Notes: generated by a model from the sequence alone, not told the origin. A stretch of DNA of 64,000 nt from Polynucleobacter sp. AM-7D1 (GCF_018688455.1 NZ_CP061319.1:248001-312000), one strand, 5' to 3'; shown: positions 17,453-26,378, counted from the first letter of the stretch. Made by a program: numbers and translations.

Positions 17453-18667
17453 ATGTCCGAAATATCAAGAGAAATTCTGAGTGTTGGCGATCTAAACCGC
17501 GCTATTGCTAGCTCTTTAGAGGAGCGCTTTGATGCTGTATGGGTCAGCGGGGAGATTTCGAATTTCAAGGCATATGACAGTGGACATTGGTATTTTTCTC
17601 TCAAGGATGAAGAGGGGCAGATTCGCTGTGTGATGTTCCGTGGTCGTAATGGGCAAGTCGGATTTATGCCTCAATCTGGGGATTTAGTAGAAGTCGCTGC
17701 CAATGTGGGCTTCTATGTTCCTCGTGGTGACATTCAGCTCACGGTGCAAAGCATGCGACGCGCTGGCATGGGCGGTCTTTACGAAGCTTTTTTGAAGCTT
17801 AAGGCCAAACTCGCAAAAGAGGGTTTATTTGACACTAATAATAAACGTCCCATACCAGCTCATCCGAGAGCGATTGGCATCGTTACCTCGTCGCAAGCTG
17901 CGGCCTTAAAAGATGTGTTGAGTACTTTGGCTAGAAGAGCTCCCCATATTCCAATTGTGATTTATCCAACACTCGTGCAAGGACCTGATGCGCCAGCTGG
18001 CATTATTGCTGCACTCAAAAATGCTGAAAAAGAAAATGCTGTTGATGTGATTTTGTTAGTACGCGGAGGCGGCAGCATTGAAGATCTCTGGGCATTTAAT
18101 GATGAGCAGTTGGCGTACGCCATCGCGCAATCACCTATTCCGATTGTGAGTGGCGTTGGACATGAAACCGATGTCACGATTGCCGACTTTGTTGCAGACT
18201 TACGCGCACCCACTCCAACGGGTGCGGCAGAATTAGCTGCGCCACGACGCGATCAAATGCTGCAAGAGTTAGATGCCATCATGCAAGCATTGCTGCAAAG
18301 AGTAAGTCAACGTGTAGAGCGCGAAGCGCAAACCTTAGATCAATTGGCTTTGCGTCTCAGTCATGCCTTACCCAACCCTGATCGCATGCGCGAGCAAATC
18401 AGCGGATGGCAAATACGACTCAACCAAGCATGGCTGGTGAGAGTTGAAAATTGGAAACGTGATTATAGCCATTTCCAATCCCAGCTTGAGATGCTTAACC
18501 CACAAAGAACTTTAGAGCGTGGTTATGCGGTAATCCTGAGCAAGGAAGAGCAGGCAATGCATGCTGTGCGCAATCCTAATGAGTTGAATACAGAGAATAC
18601 GTTTCAGGTACGCTTGGCCGAAGGTCAAGTAGAGGTTGAGTTTGCGAAGGTTGAATTGCCGAAATAA
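17453..18667 (+). CDS. xseA: exodeoxyribonuclease VII large subunit
   Basis: A 404-residue XseA. An N-terminal OB-fold (about 1-100: VWVSGEISNFKAYDSGHWYF, CVMFRGRN) is followed by the catalytic domain with HPRAIGIVTSSQAAALKDV, DVILLVRGGGSIEDLWAFND and VSGVGHETDVTIADFVADLR, then the long coiled-coil segment and a closing LERGYAVILS strand. With XseB it degrades single-stranded DNA; xseB is not in the window. At 404 residues it is slightly shorter than the E. coli protein. It converges on murB with only two bases between the stop codons. Confidence 0.96.
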   Translation: MSEISREILSVGDLNRAIASSLEERFDAVWVSGEISNFKAYDSGHWYFSLKDEEGQIRCVMFRGRNGQVGFMPQSGDLVEVAANVGFYVPRGDIQLTVQSMRRAGMGGLYEAFLKLKAKLAKEGLFDTNNKRPIPAHPRAIGIVTSSQAAALKDVLSTLARRAPHIPIVIYPTLVQGPDAPAGIIAALKNAEKENAVDVILLVRGGGSIEDLWAFNDEQLAYAIAQSPIPIVSGVGHETDVTIADFVADLRAPTPTGAAELAAPRRDQMLQELDAIMQALLQRVSQRVEREAQTLDQLALRLSHALPNPDRMREQISGWQIRLNQAWLVRVENWKRDYSHFQSQLEMLNPQRTLERGYAVILSKEEQAMHAVRNPNELNTENTFQVRLAEGQVEVEFAKVELPK

Positions 18668-18669
18668 AG

Positions 18670-19710
18670 CTACAGAATATTTGGCTCAATCTCGAGTTGT
18701 ACGCCGAATTCATCGAATACTTTATCTTGAATATTTTTTGCTAAACGGAGAATATCTATCGATGTCCCGTCACCATGATTTACGAGAACTAGTGCTTGAT
18801 TTTCATAAACACCGACAGGGCCAACACGTTTGCCTTTAAAGCCACATTGGTCAATCAGCCATCCGGCCGCCAACTTACGTTTGCCATTGCTATCTGGGTA
18901 AGAAACCAGATTCGGAAATTGCTTAATCAGCTGCTCACATTGTTCAGCGCTGACAATCGGGTTTTGGAAAAAACTTCCAGCATTGCCAATAACCTTGGGG
19001 TCTGGTAATTTTTTAGATCGAATAGCACATACGGCATCAAAAATGTGTCTAGCGCTTGGACTGGAGTTTGACCCAGCAAATTGCTTTGTTAGATCGGCGT
19101 ACTGTAATCGTGCTTGCCAAGCCTTAGGGATTTTAAAAACGACCTTTGTCACGATAAATCGATTGGGATTTTGCTTGAAGTGGCTATCGCGATAGGCAAA
19201 CTGGCAGGCCTCTTGCGGGAGAGTGACAAAGGCATGGTCCACAGAATCAAATGCTTCGATGCTGTCGATGTATTCGCCTATCTCAACACCGTATGCCCCA
19301 ATGTTTTGAATGGGTGCGGCACCGACAGTTCCCGGTATGAGTGCGAGGTTTTCTAGTCCGGGTAAATTTTGATCTAGTGTCCAAGTAACAAACTCGTGCC
19401 AATTGACTCCAGCACCCACCGAGAGCCATGAATACTCTTGATCGGACTTAAAAATCTCCTGACCCAGAATATTGATGAGCAGAGTTGCTCCAGGCAAAGA
19501 CTCTGGAAGAATCACATTGCTTCCGCCACCCAATACGCGCCAGGCAAGTTTTTTATCCCCAAGCTTTGTCATGAGCGCTGGTAGCTGATCCGCGGATGTG
19601 ATCTCGTACGCCAATTCCGCTGTGGAATCCAGGCCAAAGCTATTCCGGCGCTTGAGCCCGAGATTGGGGGTCAATTTTGCTGGATTGGGCGCATTTTTCG
19701 CGGAGTTCAT
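18670..19710 (-). CDS. murB: UDP-N-acetylenolpyruvoylglucosamine reductase
   Basis: A 346-residue type I MurB, which reduces the enolpyruvyl group to make UDP-N-acetylmuramate. FAD-binding blocks WRVLGGGSNVILPESLPG and VGAGVNWHEFV, NLALIPGTVGAAPIQNIGAYG, the FAYRDSHFK tyrosine and the catalytic-serine segment IGNAGSFFQNP are all present, and a final glutamate-bearing QLEIEPNIL ends it. It is divergent from yajQ (115-base gap). Confidence 0.96.
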   Translation of the reverse strand: MNSAKNAPNPAKLTPNLGLKRRNSFGLDSTAELAYEITSADQLPALMTKLGDKKLAWRVLGGGSNVILPESLPGATLLINILGQEIFKSDQEYSWLSVGAGVNWHEFVTWTLDQNLPGLENLALIPGTVGAAPIQNIGAYGVEIGEYIDSIEAFDSVDHAFVTLPQEACQFAYRDSHFKQNPNRFIVTKVVFKIPKAWQARLQYADLTKQFAGSNSSPSARHIFDAVCAIRSKKLPDPKVIGNAGSFFQNPIVSAEQCEQLIKQFPNLVSYPDSNGKRKLAAGWLIDQCGFKGKRVGPVGVYENQALVLVNHGDGTSIDILRLAKNIQDKVFDEFGVQLEIEPNIL

Positions 19711-19825
19711 GCCACAATCTTATTCGTGTTCGAGTTTCTGGCGGTAATTTATGGAAAAACTCGAAAAGTAACAATGCAATTTGAATTTGCAGAATTCATT
19801 ACCCAGATTATTTAAGGAGTTTGAG

Positions 19826-20311
19826 ATGCCCTCATTTGACGTAGTGTGTGAGCCTGACATGATTGAGTTGAAAAACGCAATCGAGCAATCCAATAAAGAA
19901 ATTACCAATCGTTTTGACTTTAAAGGCTCCGATAGCCGAGTTGAGCAAAAGGATGAGACCTTGATCTTGTTTGGTGATGATGACTTTAAGTTGGGCCAGG
20001 TACGCGATGTCTTAATTAGCAAGATGGCTAAACGTAATGTGGATGTGCGCTATCTCAAAGATGACAAAACTGAGACCATTGGCGGCGATAAGCGCAAGCA
20101 AACCATGAAGATCCAAAAAGGAATTACCTCCGAGTTATCCAAGAAGGTAGTGCGCATCATTAAAGACAGCAAGATCAAAGTGCAAGCCAGTATTCAGGGT
20201 GATGCAGTGCGTGTCACCGGTACCAAACGTGATGACTTGCAAGAAACGATGGTACTGCTCAAAAAAGAGGTAGCAGAGGCGCCATTGGGTTTTAACAACT
20301 TCCGTGACTAA
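19826..20311 (+). CDS. yajQ: YajQ family nucleotide-binding protein
   Basis: A 161-residue UPF0234 protein, [20 protein letters not shown] at the start, with two ferredoxin-like halves ([52 protein letters not shown]). Members bind nucleotides; some have been reported to bind cyclic di-GMP. The frame is open further upstream, but the start is set by AAGGAG at 19814-19819, seven bases before the ATG at 19826, and by the invariant MPSFD. Confidence 0.95.
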   Translation: MPSFDVVCEPDMIELKNAIEQSNKEITNRFDFKGSDSRVEQKDETLILFGDDDFKLGQVRDVLISKMAKRNVDVRYLKDDKTETIGGDKRKQTMKIQKGITSELSKKVVRIIKDSKIKVQASIQGDAVRVTGTKRDDLQETMVLLKKEVAEAPLGFNNFRD

Positions 20312-20509
20312 ATCTCTAAGACAAGTCCCTGCACGCTCATTCCAAAGTTGATAGGCGAGTAAGGGGGGCAAGCTTTTGGGGTGGTGCGATACCTCCGATT
20401 GCTTTGATCTAGGAAACTTATTCGCATTAAGGCAGCCCTGCTGGCTATGCTAACTGTTGTCCTAGAGGGTGCTTGAATGCATTTATCCGCCAATAACCCA
20501 GTTTAGATA

Positions 20510-20543
20510 AAAGGTTACTTTTTGGAACCTTTAGGGCTATAAT
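20510..20543 (+). promoter_or_regulatory. promoter with overlapping operator of the second toxin-antitoxin pair
   Basis: A perfect TATAAT (-10) is at 20538-20543, 17 bases after a weak -35 (TTACTT, 20515-20520). A 7-base inverted repeat (20510-20516 with 20526-20532, AAAGGTT and AACCTTT) covers the -35 and spacer, an ideal place for autorepression by the antitoxin. AAGGAG precedes the antitoxin ATG. The element is seen; its regulation is inferred. Confidence 0.6.
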
Positions 20544-20566
20544 GTATTCATCTCAAGGAGAAAAAC

Positions 20567-20776
20567 ATGTCTATTAACGTTAAATTATCTGAAAATTTGG
20601 TAGAGCAGGCTAAAGCTTACGGGCAAATTGAGCACCGTTCGGTGCCTAAGCAGATTGAATACTGGTCACAGATTGGCAGGGTTGCTCAAGAAAACCCAGA
20701 GTTACCGTTTTCCATGATTCGAGAGATTTTGATTGCCGATCAAGAGCCGATCATCGGCGAGTATGTATTTAGTTGA
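20567..20776 (+). CDS. ParD-like antitoxin
   Basis: A 69-residue protein beginning MSINVKLSENLVEQAKAYGQ, followed by RSVPKQIEYWSQIGRVAQEN, which fits the ParD-like ribbon-helix-helix antitoxin family. It is preceded by AAGGAG (20555-20560) and a promoter with an inverted repeat. Its stop overlaps the toxin ATG (TGATG), as expected for a coupled antitoxin-toxin pair. The label rests on this pairing plus the recognisable N-terminal strand and helix. Confidence 0.78.
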   Translation: MSINVKLSENLVEQAKAYGQIEHRSVPKQIEYWSQIGRVAQENPELPFSMIREILIADQEPIIGEYVFS

Positions 20777-21054
20777 TGCGCTTACTCCTGACAGCTTCGT
20801 TTGTAAAAGCAATCAAAAAATTACATTCACAACAAAAATCTGAGTTAGATAACGCGGTTAAATCTATTGGTTTTGATACATCGATTGGAGAGGCTAAGGT
20901 TGGGGATCTACTGGGTGTGCGTGTTTTCAAGTTTCAACTTCCACAGCAACAGTGTTTGTTGGCTTATCGTATTTTGGATGAAGAAAGTATTAAGTTATTG
21001 ACGTTTGGTCCGCATGAAAATTTCTATCGTGATTTAAAGCGGCAGGATGATTGA
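20776..21054 (+). CDS. RelE/ParE-like toxin
   Basis: A 92-residue basic protein: LTASFVKAIKKLHSQQKSEL as the first helix, KVGDLLGVRVFKFQLPQQQ in the strand region, CLLAYRILDEESIKLLTFGPHENFYRDLKR at the end. The HENFYRDL ending is typical of a ParE/RelE subgroup paired with ParD-like antitoxins. The ATG at 20776 overlaps the antitoxin stop; a TTG one codon earlier is possible but less likely. It ends 12 bases before xerD. Confidence 0.8.
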   Translation: MRLLLTASFVKAIKKLHSQQKSELDNAVKSIGFDTSIGEAKVGDLLGVRVFKFQLPQQQCLLAYRILDEESIKLLTFGPHENFYRDLKRQDD

Positions 21055-21066
21055 AGTGGTTTTATT

Positions 21067-22011
21067 GTGACCGCTGATCAAAGCCTGGCTCCATCGACTA
21101 AGGTGTCGATTGCATCGACAAGCCAAGAGGCCATCGAGCGCTTCTGTGATGCTTGTTGGCTAGAAGATGGCTTGGCACAAAATAGTTTATCTGCTTATCG
21201 CCGAGATCTATTGCTCTTGGCGCAGTGGCTTCAAAAAGATTCAGGCGCTGATCTCTACAGTGTGTCGGAAAAAGATCTCACTGCTTACATTGCGCATCGA
21301 CGCGCAGATAAAGCAACCACTGCTAATCGTCGACTGACGGTATTCAAGCGCTTTTATCGTCATGCTCTGCGCATGAATTTGGTAAAAAGCGACCCCTGCA
21401 TTGGTTTACGTGTTGCTAAGCAGGCACTACGTTTCCCTAAAACTTTGAGTGAAGATCAGGTTACTGCTTTGCTGAATGCTCCCGATGTGGAAACTTCACT
21501 TGGATTGCGTGATCGCACTATGCTGGAGCTGATGTATGCCAGCGGCTTGCGTGTCACAGAAATCGTTTCTTTAAAGACAGTTGCTCTAGGATTAAATGAA
21601 GGTGTAATTCGGGTGGTGAACGGTAAGGGTGGCAAAGAGCGTTTAGTGCCTTTTGGTGGGGAGGCGGGGCAGTGGTTGCGTCGCTATTTAGCTGATGCCA
21701 GAACTCCATTACTTGAGGGTAAGTCTTCGGATGCGGTATTTGTGGGGCGCCATACGGGCACTGGTTTAACTCGTCAGGCTTTCTGGGTGCTGATTAAGCG
21801 TTACGCCGCGATTGCCAACATCCCCGTAGCTTTATCGCCCCATACCTTGCGCCATGCTTTTGCTACCCATTTACTCAACCATGGGGCAGATTTACGGGTG
21901 GTACAACTCCTTTTAGGCCATGTCGATATCTCTACTACACAGATCTATACCCACGTTGCTAGAGAGCGTCTGAAGTCGATCCATCAGCAGCACCATCCTA
22001 GAGGCGCATAA
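21067..22011 (+). CDS. xerD: site-specific tyrosine recombinase XerD
   Basis: A 314-residue tyrosine recombinase. The N-terminal SAM-like domain includes LAQNSLSAYRRDLLLLAQWL. The catalytic set is complete: Arg in YASGLRVTE, Lys in GKGGKERLVPFG, HTLRHAFATHLLNHGADLR, LLGHVDISTTQIYTH with the nucleophile tyrosine. XerD with XerC resolves chromosome dimers at dif under FtsK control. XerD rather than XerC is favoured by the ALRFPKTLSEDQV linker. The start is a GTG at 21067; the first 18 residues are poorly conserved and the true start may be slightly later. Confidence 0.93.
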   Translation: MTADQSLAPSTKVSIASTSQEAIERFCDACWLEDGLAQNSLSAYRRDLLLLAQWLQKDSGADLYSVSEKDLTAYIAHRRADKATTANRRLTVFKRFYRHALRMNLVKSDPCIGLRVAKQALRFPKTLSEDQVTALLNAPDVETSLGLRDRTMLELMYASGLRVTEIVSLKTVALGLNEGVIRVVNGKGGKERLVPFGGEAGQWLRRYLADARTPLLEGKSSDAVFVGRHTGTGLTRQAFWVLIKRYAAIANIPVALSPHTLRHAFATHLLNHGADLRVVQLLLGHVDISTTQIYTHVARERLKSIHQQHHPRGA

Positions 22012-22065
22012 AGCGTGCCAATCCAAGCAATCATCAAGAATGTAATAAGTGTATAAGATATCCCC

Positions 22066-22701
22066 ATGAATTTAACTTTAGATCTTTTGCTGATCCCGAT
22101 TGCCTACCTGATTGGTTCCATTTCTTTTGCGGTAGTGGTGAGTAAGTGCATGCGTTTGCCTGATCCCTATTCTTATGGCTCTGGTAACCCAGGCGCAACC
22201 AATGTTCTTAGAACGGGTAACAAGCTGGCAGCGGTTCTCACTTTGATTGGTGATGCCTTAAAGGGTTATCTTGCCGTCATGTTAGCGAGAGTATTGCTCG
22301 GCGATGAGTCTTTGACATCAACACTCAATTCTTGGTTGTTATGTGGCGTGGTGATTGCAGTGTTCTTTGGGCATCTATTTCCGATCTTCCATGGCTTTAG
22401 GGGGGGGAAGGGTGTTGCAACTGCCTGCGGCATTTTGTTTGGCATTAATTGGATTTTGGGTTTAGCAACCTTAAGTACCTGGATCATTGTGGCGATGTTT
22501 ATGCGCTACTCATCATTAGCTGCTCTAGCGGCTGCAGTCTTTGGCCCAATCTATTTTGTATTTTTGTTTGGCTTTCAGCCGATGGGCATTGCGCTGCTCG
22601 TAGTATGTCTTTTGCTGATTTGGCGCCATCGTAGCAATATTCATAATCTTATGAACGGCAAAGAAAGTCGTATTGGCTCCAAGAAAAAAGGACAGTCATG
22701 A
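22066..22701 (+). CDS. plsY: glycerol-3-phosphate acyltransferase PlsY
   Basis: A 211-residue inner membrane protein with about six membrane segments. The three conserved loops are present: [24 protein letters not shown] and [12 protein letters not shown]. It transfers an acyl group from acyl phosphate to glycerol 3-phosphate at the start of phospholipid synthesis. The charged C-terminal tail ends KKKGQS. The stop overlaps the ATG of the next gene (ATGA). Confidence 0.96.
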   Translation: MNLTLDLLLIPIAYLIGSISFAVVVSKCMRLPDPYSYGSGNPGATNVLRTGNKLAAVLTLIGDALKGYLAVMLARVLLGDESLTSTLNSWLLCGVVIAVFFGHLFPIFHGFRGGKGVATACGILFGINWILGLATLSTWIIVAMFMRYSSLAALAAAVFGPIYFVFLFGFQPMGIALLVVCLLLIWRHRSNIHNLMNGKESRIGSKKKGQS

Positions 22702-23069
22702 CGATTGCTTATTGGTGTGTGCTGTTCATGGGATTGTTTCCTTATGTAGCAGCCGGCATCGCAAAAAAAGGTTTTGAGGGCTATGACAATGGCATGCCCA
22801 GGCAATGGCTAGCCAAGCAGACAGGATTTCGGGCGCGTGCTAATGCAGCTCAAGCTAACCTTTTTGAATCTCTCCCATTCTTTTTTGCCGCCGTGATCAT
22901 TGCATCTATAGCCAATGCACCGCAAAACAGAGTTGATTTGCTAGCAATCGGATTTGTTGTAGCGCGCATTGCTTATTTGATTTGTTATGTAGCCAATTGG
23001 CCAAGCACTCGATCTATTGTGTGGCTTGCCGGCTTAGCTTGCGTGGTAGCCATCTTCTTTCAGATTTAA
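22698..23069 (+). CDS. MAPEG family membrane protein
   Basis: A 123-residue protein with four predicted membrane helices and the MAPEG-like block [22 protein letters not shown] (about 45-66, with the Asn and Glu of the family). It resembles the small YecN-like bacterial members, whose substrates are unknown; eicosanoid and glutathione enzymes are in the same superfamily. It is translationally coupled to plsY. Confidence 0.8.
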   Translation: MTIAYWCVLFMGLFPYVAAGIAKKGFEGYDNGMPRQWLAKQTGFRARANAAQANLFESLPFFFAAVIIASIANAPQNRVDLLAIGFVVARIAYLICYVANWPSTRSIVWLAGLACVVAIFFQI

Positions 23070-23114
23070 AGAGTAAAAACTAATTTACGAAATTCATCGA
23101 GACAATAAATAAAT

Positions 23115-23879
23115 ATGCCGACTAAAAAAATTCTCGCAAAGGCTGCTGGCAAGGCTCACGTCAGGAAAGCCTCTATTGTTAAGCCAGCAAAAAAAAGTGT
23201 TGATGGCATGCCATTATCGGTAGTAATTCGTCGACGCATTGAGGCTCAAAAAGCACGCTTTCATGCAAATGACAATATCTCTAAATTCATTCAGCCTGGT
23301 GAGCTAGAGGCCCTGGTAGATGAAGTTGCTGAAAAGATGCAGGCTGTTTTAGAAAGCTTAGTTATTGATACGGAGAGCGATCACAATACTAAAAATACAA
23401 GTCAACGTGTAGCTAAGATGTTTGTCAAAGAGGTGTTCAACGGCCGTTATGTTGAGCAACCCACCTTAACTAAATTTCCTAACGTTAGCCGCCTAAACGA
23501 GTTGATGATCATTGGCCCCATCACTGTGCGTAGCGCATGCTCTCATCATCTATGCCCGATCATGGGCCGGATTTGGATTGGCGTATTACCAAGCAAAGAA
23601 TCCGCTCTCATTGGTTTATCGAAGTACTCACGCCTGACAGAATGGGTCATGTGTCGACCCCAGATTCAGGAGGAGGCGGTAGTAGAGCTTGCGGATATGT
23701 TGGAGAAAAAAATTAAGCCGATTGGTGTTGCGATTGTGATGGATGCAGATCACTTCTGTATGCAATGGCGTGGTGTTAAGGATCGTGACTCAAAGATGGT
23801 AAATAGTGTGATGCGTGGCGCTTTCTTGAAGGACTCTAATTTACGTAGGGAGTTTTTATCTCTTTTAGATAAGGGGTAA
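23115..23879 (+). CDS. folE: GTP cyclohydrolase I
   Basis: A 254-residue FolE-family protein. Residues 1-60 are a Lys/Ala-rich extension not found in the standard enzyme. The catalytic domain has the zinc residues in SACSHHLCPIMG and HFCMQWRG, plus ALIGLSKYSRLTEW and QEEAVVELADMLEKKIKP. The loop usually reading HHL(L/V)PFFG is divergent here, so this is a distinct subfamily. The reaction is GTP to dihydroneopterin triphosphate for folate. The start ATG at 23115 is the only good one, but a later start would remove part of the extension. Confidence 0.85.
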   Translation: MPTKKILAKAAGKAHVRKASIVKPAKKSVDGMPLSVVIRRRIEAQKARFHANDNISKFIQPGELEALVDEVAEKMQAVLESLVIDTESDHNTKNTSQRVAKMFVKEVFNGRYVEQPTLTKFPNVSRLNELMIIGPITVRSACSHHLCPIMGRIWIGVLPSKESALIGLSKYSRLTEWVMCRPQIQEEAVVELADMLEKKIKPIGVAIVMDADHFCMQWRGVKDRDSKMVNSVMRGAFLKDSNLRREFLSLLDKG

Positions 23880-23926
23880 AAGATTGATGCATCTAGTGGC
23901 TTTTGGTAAAAGACGGAGATTGTATT

Positions 23927-24151
23927 TTGTTTAAAGCTATAGCAAGGATTGTGAGTGTCCATTTTGCTGTGAGCTTTTTGCTGGGGTGTGGACCAATAAT
24001 TTATCCCAGTGTTAATGTCGATCCTACCAAGAGTAATGGGGCGACTTTTCAAAGGGATGCGATTGATTGCGCTCAATCTTACCCTGAGGCCGGGTCAGGG
24101 GTGCATATCAAACAACGAATTAGCTGCATGAATCTCAAGGGCTGGCATTAA
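23927..24151 (+). CDS. small predicted lipoprotein, function unknown
   Basis: A 74-residue protein with a short signal and a lipobox LLGC, followed by a secreted part with two further cysteines (AIDCAQSYP and RISCMNLKGW). The frame is open from 23903, but a TTG at 23927 lies nine bases after GGAG and gives a better signal peptide. Small outer-membrane lipoproteins with a pair of cysteines and a C-terminal GW are common but uncharacterised. The downstream gene is a pseudogene. Confidence 0.55.
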   Translation: MFKAIARIVSVHFAVSFLLGCGPIIYPSVNVDPTKSNGATFQRDAIDCAQSYPEAGSGVHIKQRISCMNLKGWH

Positions 24152-24267
24152 TTCTCAATTAAAAAATCCTTTAAATTACCGAATTACCTTAGTCACAGTC
24201 GACTAATTTGATCTACTCTATGATCAATATAGGTCCAAATTTTGCTCTGTATCACCTGCTGGAGCTC

Positions 24268-24555
24268 ATGTGAAAACAGCAGGCGCGGATTTATGATTTT
24301 TCCGCTGCTGGCGCTTGTACCTTGGCTATATATGACAAAGCTCAAGGCATGGTTGCTGAAGCTGAACCACAAGCCGCCGCTATAGGTTGCCAGGCCGATG
24401 TTTCTACAGTGGATAATGCCAAGTTCCCAAAGTATGTTGTAGGTCAGCAATGTGATAATTGTGCTTTGTATCAAGGGAAGTTTGACCCTCCTGCTAGCGG
24501 TTGCTCATTAGTTGCTGGCAAAAGTTGAAGCTTAGATCATGCCAAAAAGGTTTAA
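24268..24555 (+). pseudogene. high-potential iron-sulfur protein (HiPIP) remnant
   Basis: One frame reads a HiPIP from end to end with two TGA stops. After ATG at 24268 comes TGA, then a signal-like stretch KQQARIYDFSAAGACTLA, where the twin arginine of a Tat signal would be expected. Next come MVAEAEPQAAAIG, NAKFPKYVVGQQCDNCALYQG and ASGCSLVAGKS with three of the four cluster cysteines. A second TGA follows at 24526, then SLDHAKKV and TAA at 24553, matching the usual AKKx end but missing the segment with the fourth cysteine. Such proteins are small periplasmic electron carriers. The open part at 24322-24528 is unlikely to hold a 4Fe-4S cluster. Confidence 0.75.
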
Positions 24556-24582
24556 TGCTGCCTTACTTTCATGCTTCATAGA

Positions 24583-24613
24583 AAGATCGACACGCGGTCT
24601 TTTTTATTTTTTT
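24583..24613 (+). terminator. rho-independent terminator before the polysaccharide locus
   Basis: A 6-pair stem, AGATCG (24584-24589) with CGGTCT (24595-24600, one G-U pair), is followed by an almost pure T run to 24613. It marks the end of the HiPIP remnant transcript and separates it from manC. Confidence 0.65.
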
Positions 24614-24615
24614 AA

Positions 24616-24756
24616 GATCTAAATACTGGTTTGGTAGAACCGGTCGAGTTGATCAATCCTTTGATTTTGAGTATCGAGGCACAAGATGAATATGGCTTTG
24701 CTGATGCAATATACTCAAAACGAATGCTGAATTATGATAGAAAATTTTTGATTTAG
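24616..24756 (+). other. 46-codon open stretch between terminator and manC, unrecognised
   Basis: The stretch from the TAA at 24613 to the TAG at 24754 reads as one open frame with a protein-like composition (VEPVELINPLILSIEAQDEY, FADAIYSKRMLNYDRKFLI). It has no good start codon. It could be the 3' remnant of a gene removed when the locus was rearranged, or chance. The promoter for manC must lie in or just after it; I see no clear one. Confidence 0.2.
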
Positions 24757-24830
24757 CCTTAATCTTCAGCAATAAACCCTTTAAAATTGTAGATCACCAA
24801 TAAAAATATTGAAGCTTGGCGCAAATATTT

Positions 24831-26378
24831 ATGACAACTCCGAAGTTGATGGCATCAGATAATCTCAATATTCAAGTAGTCCCGGTGATTCTCTGCGGGG
24901 GGTCTGGTACGCGTTTATGGCCCTTATCTCGAAGGGCTTTCCCAAAGCAATTTTTGGTAATAGCCGAGGATGAATCTAATCACAGTCTATTTCAACAGAC
25001 CATTCAAAGAATGGAGACTATCTACCAAGGTGATCGTACGTGCGATGGAACTGTATTGGGATCTTCGGTAATTATCGCCAATGAAGATCATCGCTTTTTG
25101 GTTTTGGATCAATTGCGGGAGTTGAAAAATGAAGATGCAACACTATTGTTAGAGCCTGTGGGACGTAATACGGCACCCGCATTAACATTAGCAGCCCTGC
25201 AATTATTGAGGGTCGAAGAAATGACTAATGGGAATGATAATGATCCAATATTAGTGATTACGCCAGCCGACCAAGTGATTCAGAGTCAAACAGATTTTGC
25301 GCAGGCTTTACAGGGTTGTATAGCCACTGTAATCGCAGATAAATCTAAACAAACACTCGCTATCTTGGGTGTCAAACCAACTTCTCCCGAAACGGGATAC
25401 GGCTATATAAAGCGCAGCCGTTCTATCGGAGTCTATCAGGAATATATTGTGGAGGGCTTTGTAGAAAAGCCGGATGAAAAAACTGCTAAAGAGTATCTCT
25501 CAGATAGCTACTATCTCTGGAATAGCGGAATCTTTGTGATGCACGCAAGCACTTGGCTTGCAGCTGCGAAAGAATTTTGCCCTAATATGCTCAGCGCAAC
25601 AGAAGCAGCATGGATTGCAAGAGCTGCGGACAAGTTAGGCGATTTTACTTTTATACGACCCAATAAAGAAATATTTAAAGATGTTCCAAGTGAATCTATA
25701 GATTATGCGGTCATTGAAAAATGTCCCGGCAGTAAGTATCAAATCAAAATGATTGAGCTAGATGCAGGTTGGAATGATTTGGGCTCTTGGGATGCGGCAT
25801 GGAATGTCGGCCCCCAAGATGAGGGTGGGAATGTTGTCATTGGTGACATTATTACAATGAACTCAAAAAACTCCCTCATTCACTCTAGTAGTAGATTGGT
25901 ATGTACTGTTGGCATTAATAATCTTATTATTGTTGAAACGGCTGATGCGGTTTTAGTTGCCGACAAGAAAAATAGTCAAGATGTGAAGTCTATTGTTGCT
26001 GAGCTAGAGGGGCAAAAACGTGAAGAAAAGAATTTGCATCGAAAAGTCATAAGGCCTTGGGGTTGGTATGACTGTATTGATGAGGGTGAGCATTTTAAAG
26101 TCAAACGCATCCAAATCGGACCGGGTGAAAATCTATCGTTGCAGATGCATCAACATCGCGCAGAACACTGGGTAGTGATTAAGGGGGTTGCAGAAATTAC
26201 CAATGGTAATCATGTGCTCACGCTTTCCGAAAATCAAAGTACTTATATTCCTAGGGGGCAGATTCATCGTATTGCCAATCTAGGAAAAGATATCTTGGAG
26301 ATCATAGAAGTTCAATCTGGAAATTATTTTGGAGAGGATGACATTATTCGTTTTGAAGATAGTTATGGAAGGAGTTGA
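24831..26378 (+). CDS. manC: mannose-1-phosphate guanylyltransferase / mannose-6-phosphate isomerase
   Basis: A 515-residue type II enzyme. The pyrophosphorylase domain carries VVPVILCGGSGTRLWPLSRR and FVEKPDEKTAKEYL; the C-terminal cupin isomerase domain has RPWGWYDCIDEGEHFKVKRI and QMHQHRAEHWVVIKG with the metal-binding histidines. It makes GDP-mannose, used by gmd just downstream. The frame is open to a TTG at 24816, but the ATG at 24831 is preferred. It is the first gene of the polysaccharide locus. No phosphomannomutase gene is seen in the window. Confidence 0.95.
   Translation: MTTPKLMASDNLNIQVVPVILCGGSGTRLWPLSRRAFPKQFLVIAEDESNHSLFQQTIQRMETIYQGDRTCDGTVLGSSVIIANEDHRFLVLDQLRELKNEDATLLLEPVGRNTAPALTLAALQLLRVEEMTNGNDNDPILVITPADQVIQSQTDFAQALQGCIATVIADKSKQTLAILGVKPTSPETGYGYIKRSRSIGVYQEYIVEGFVEKPDEKTAKEYLSDSYYLWNSGIFVMHASTWLAAAKEFCPNMLSATEAAWIARAADKLGDFTFIRPNKEIFKDVPSESIDYAVIEKCPGSKYQIKMIELDAGWNDLGSWDAAWNVGPQDEGGNVVIGDIITMNSKNSLIHSSSRLVCTVGINNLIIVETADAVLVADKKNSQDVKSIVAELEGQKREEKNLHRKVIRPWGWYDCIDEGEHFKVKRIQIGPGENLSLQMHQHRAEHWVVIKGVAEITNGNHVLTLSENQSTYIPRGQIHRIANLGKDILEIIEVQSGNYFGEDDIIRFEDSYGRS

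Noticed and set aside
24322..24528. Small intact HiPIP gene starting at TTG
   Set aside because: It lacks the signal peptide and the fourth cluster cysteine; the surrounding frame shows it is a remnant.
24600..24830. JUMPstart/ops element before the polysaccharide locus
   Set aside because: No GGCGGTAG-like word was found in the spacer.
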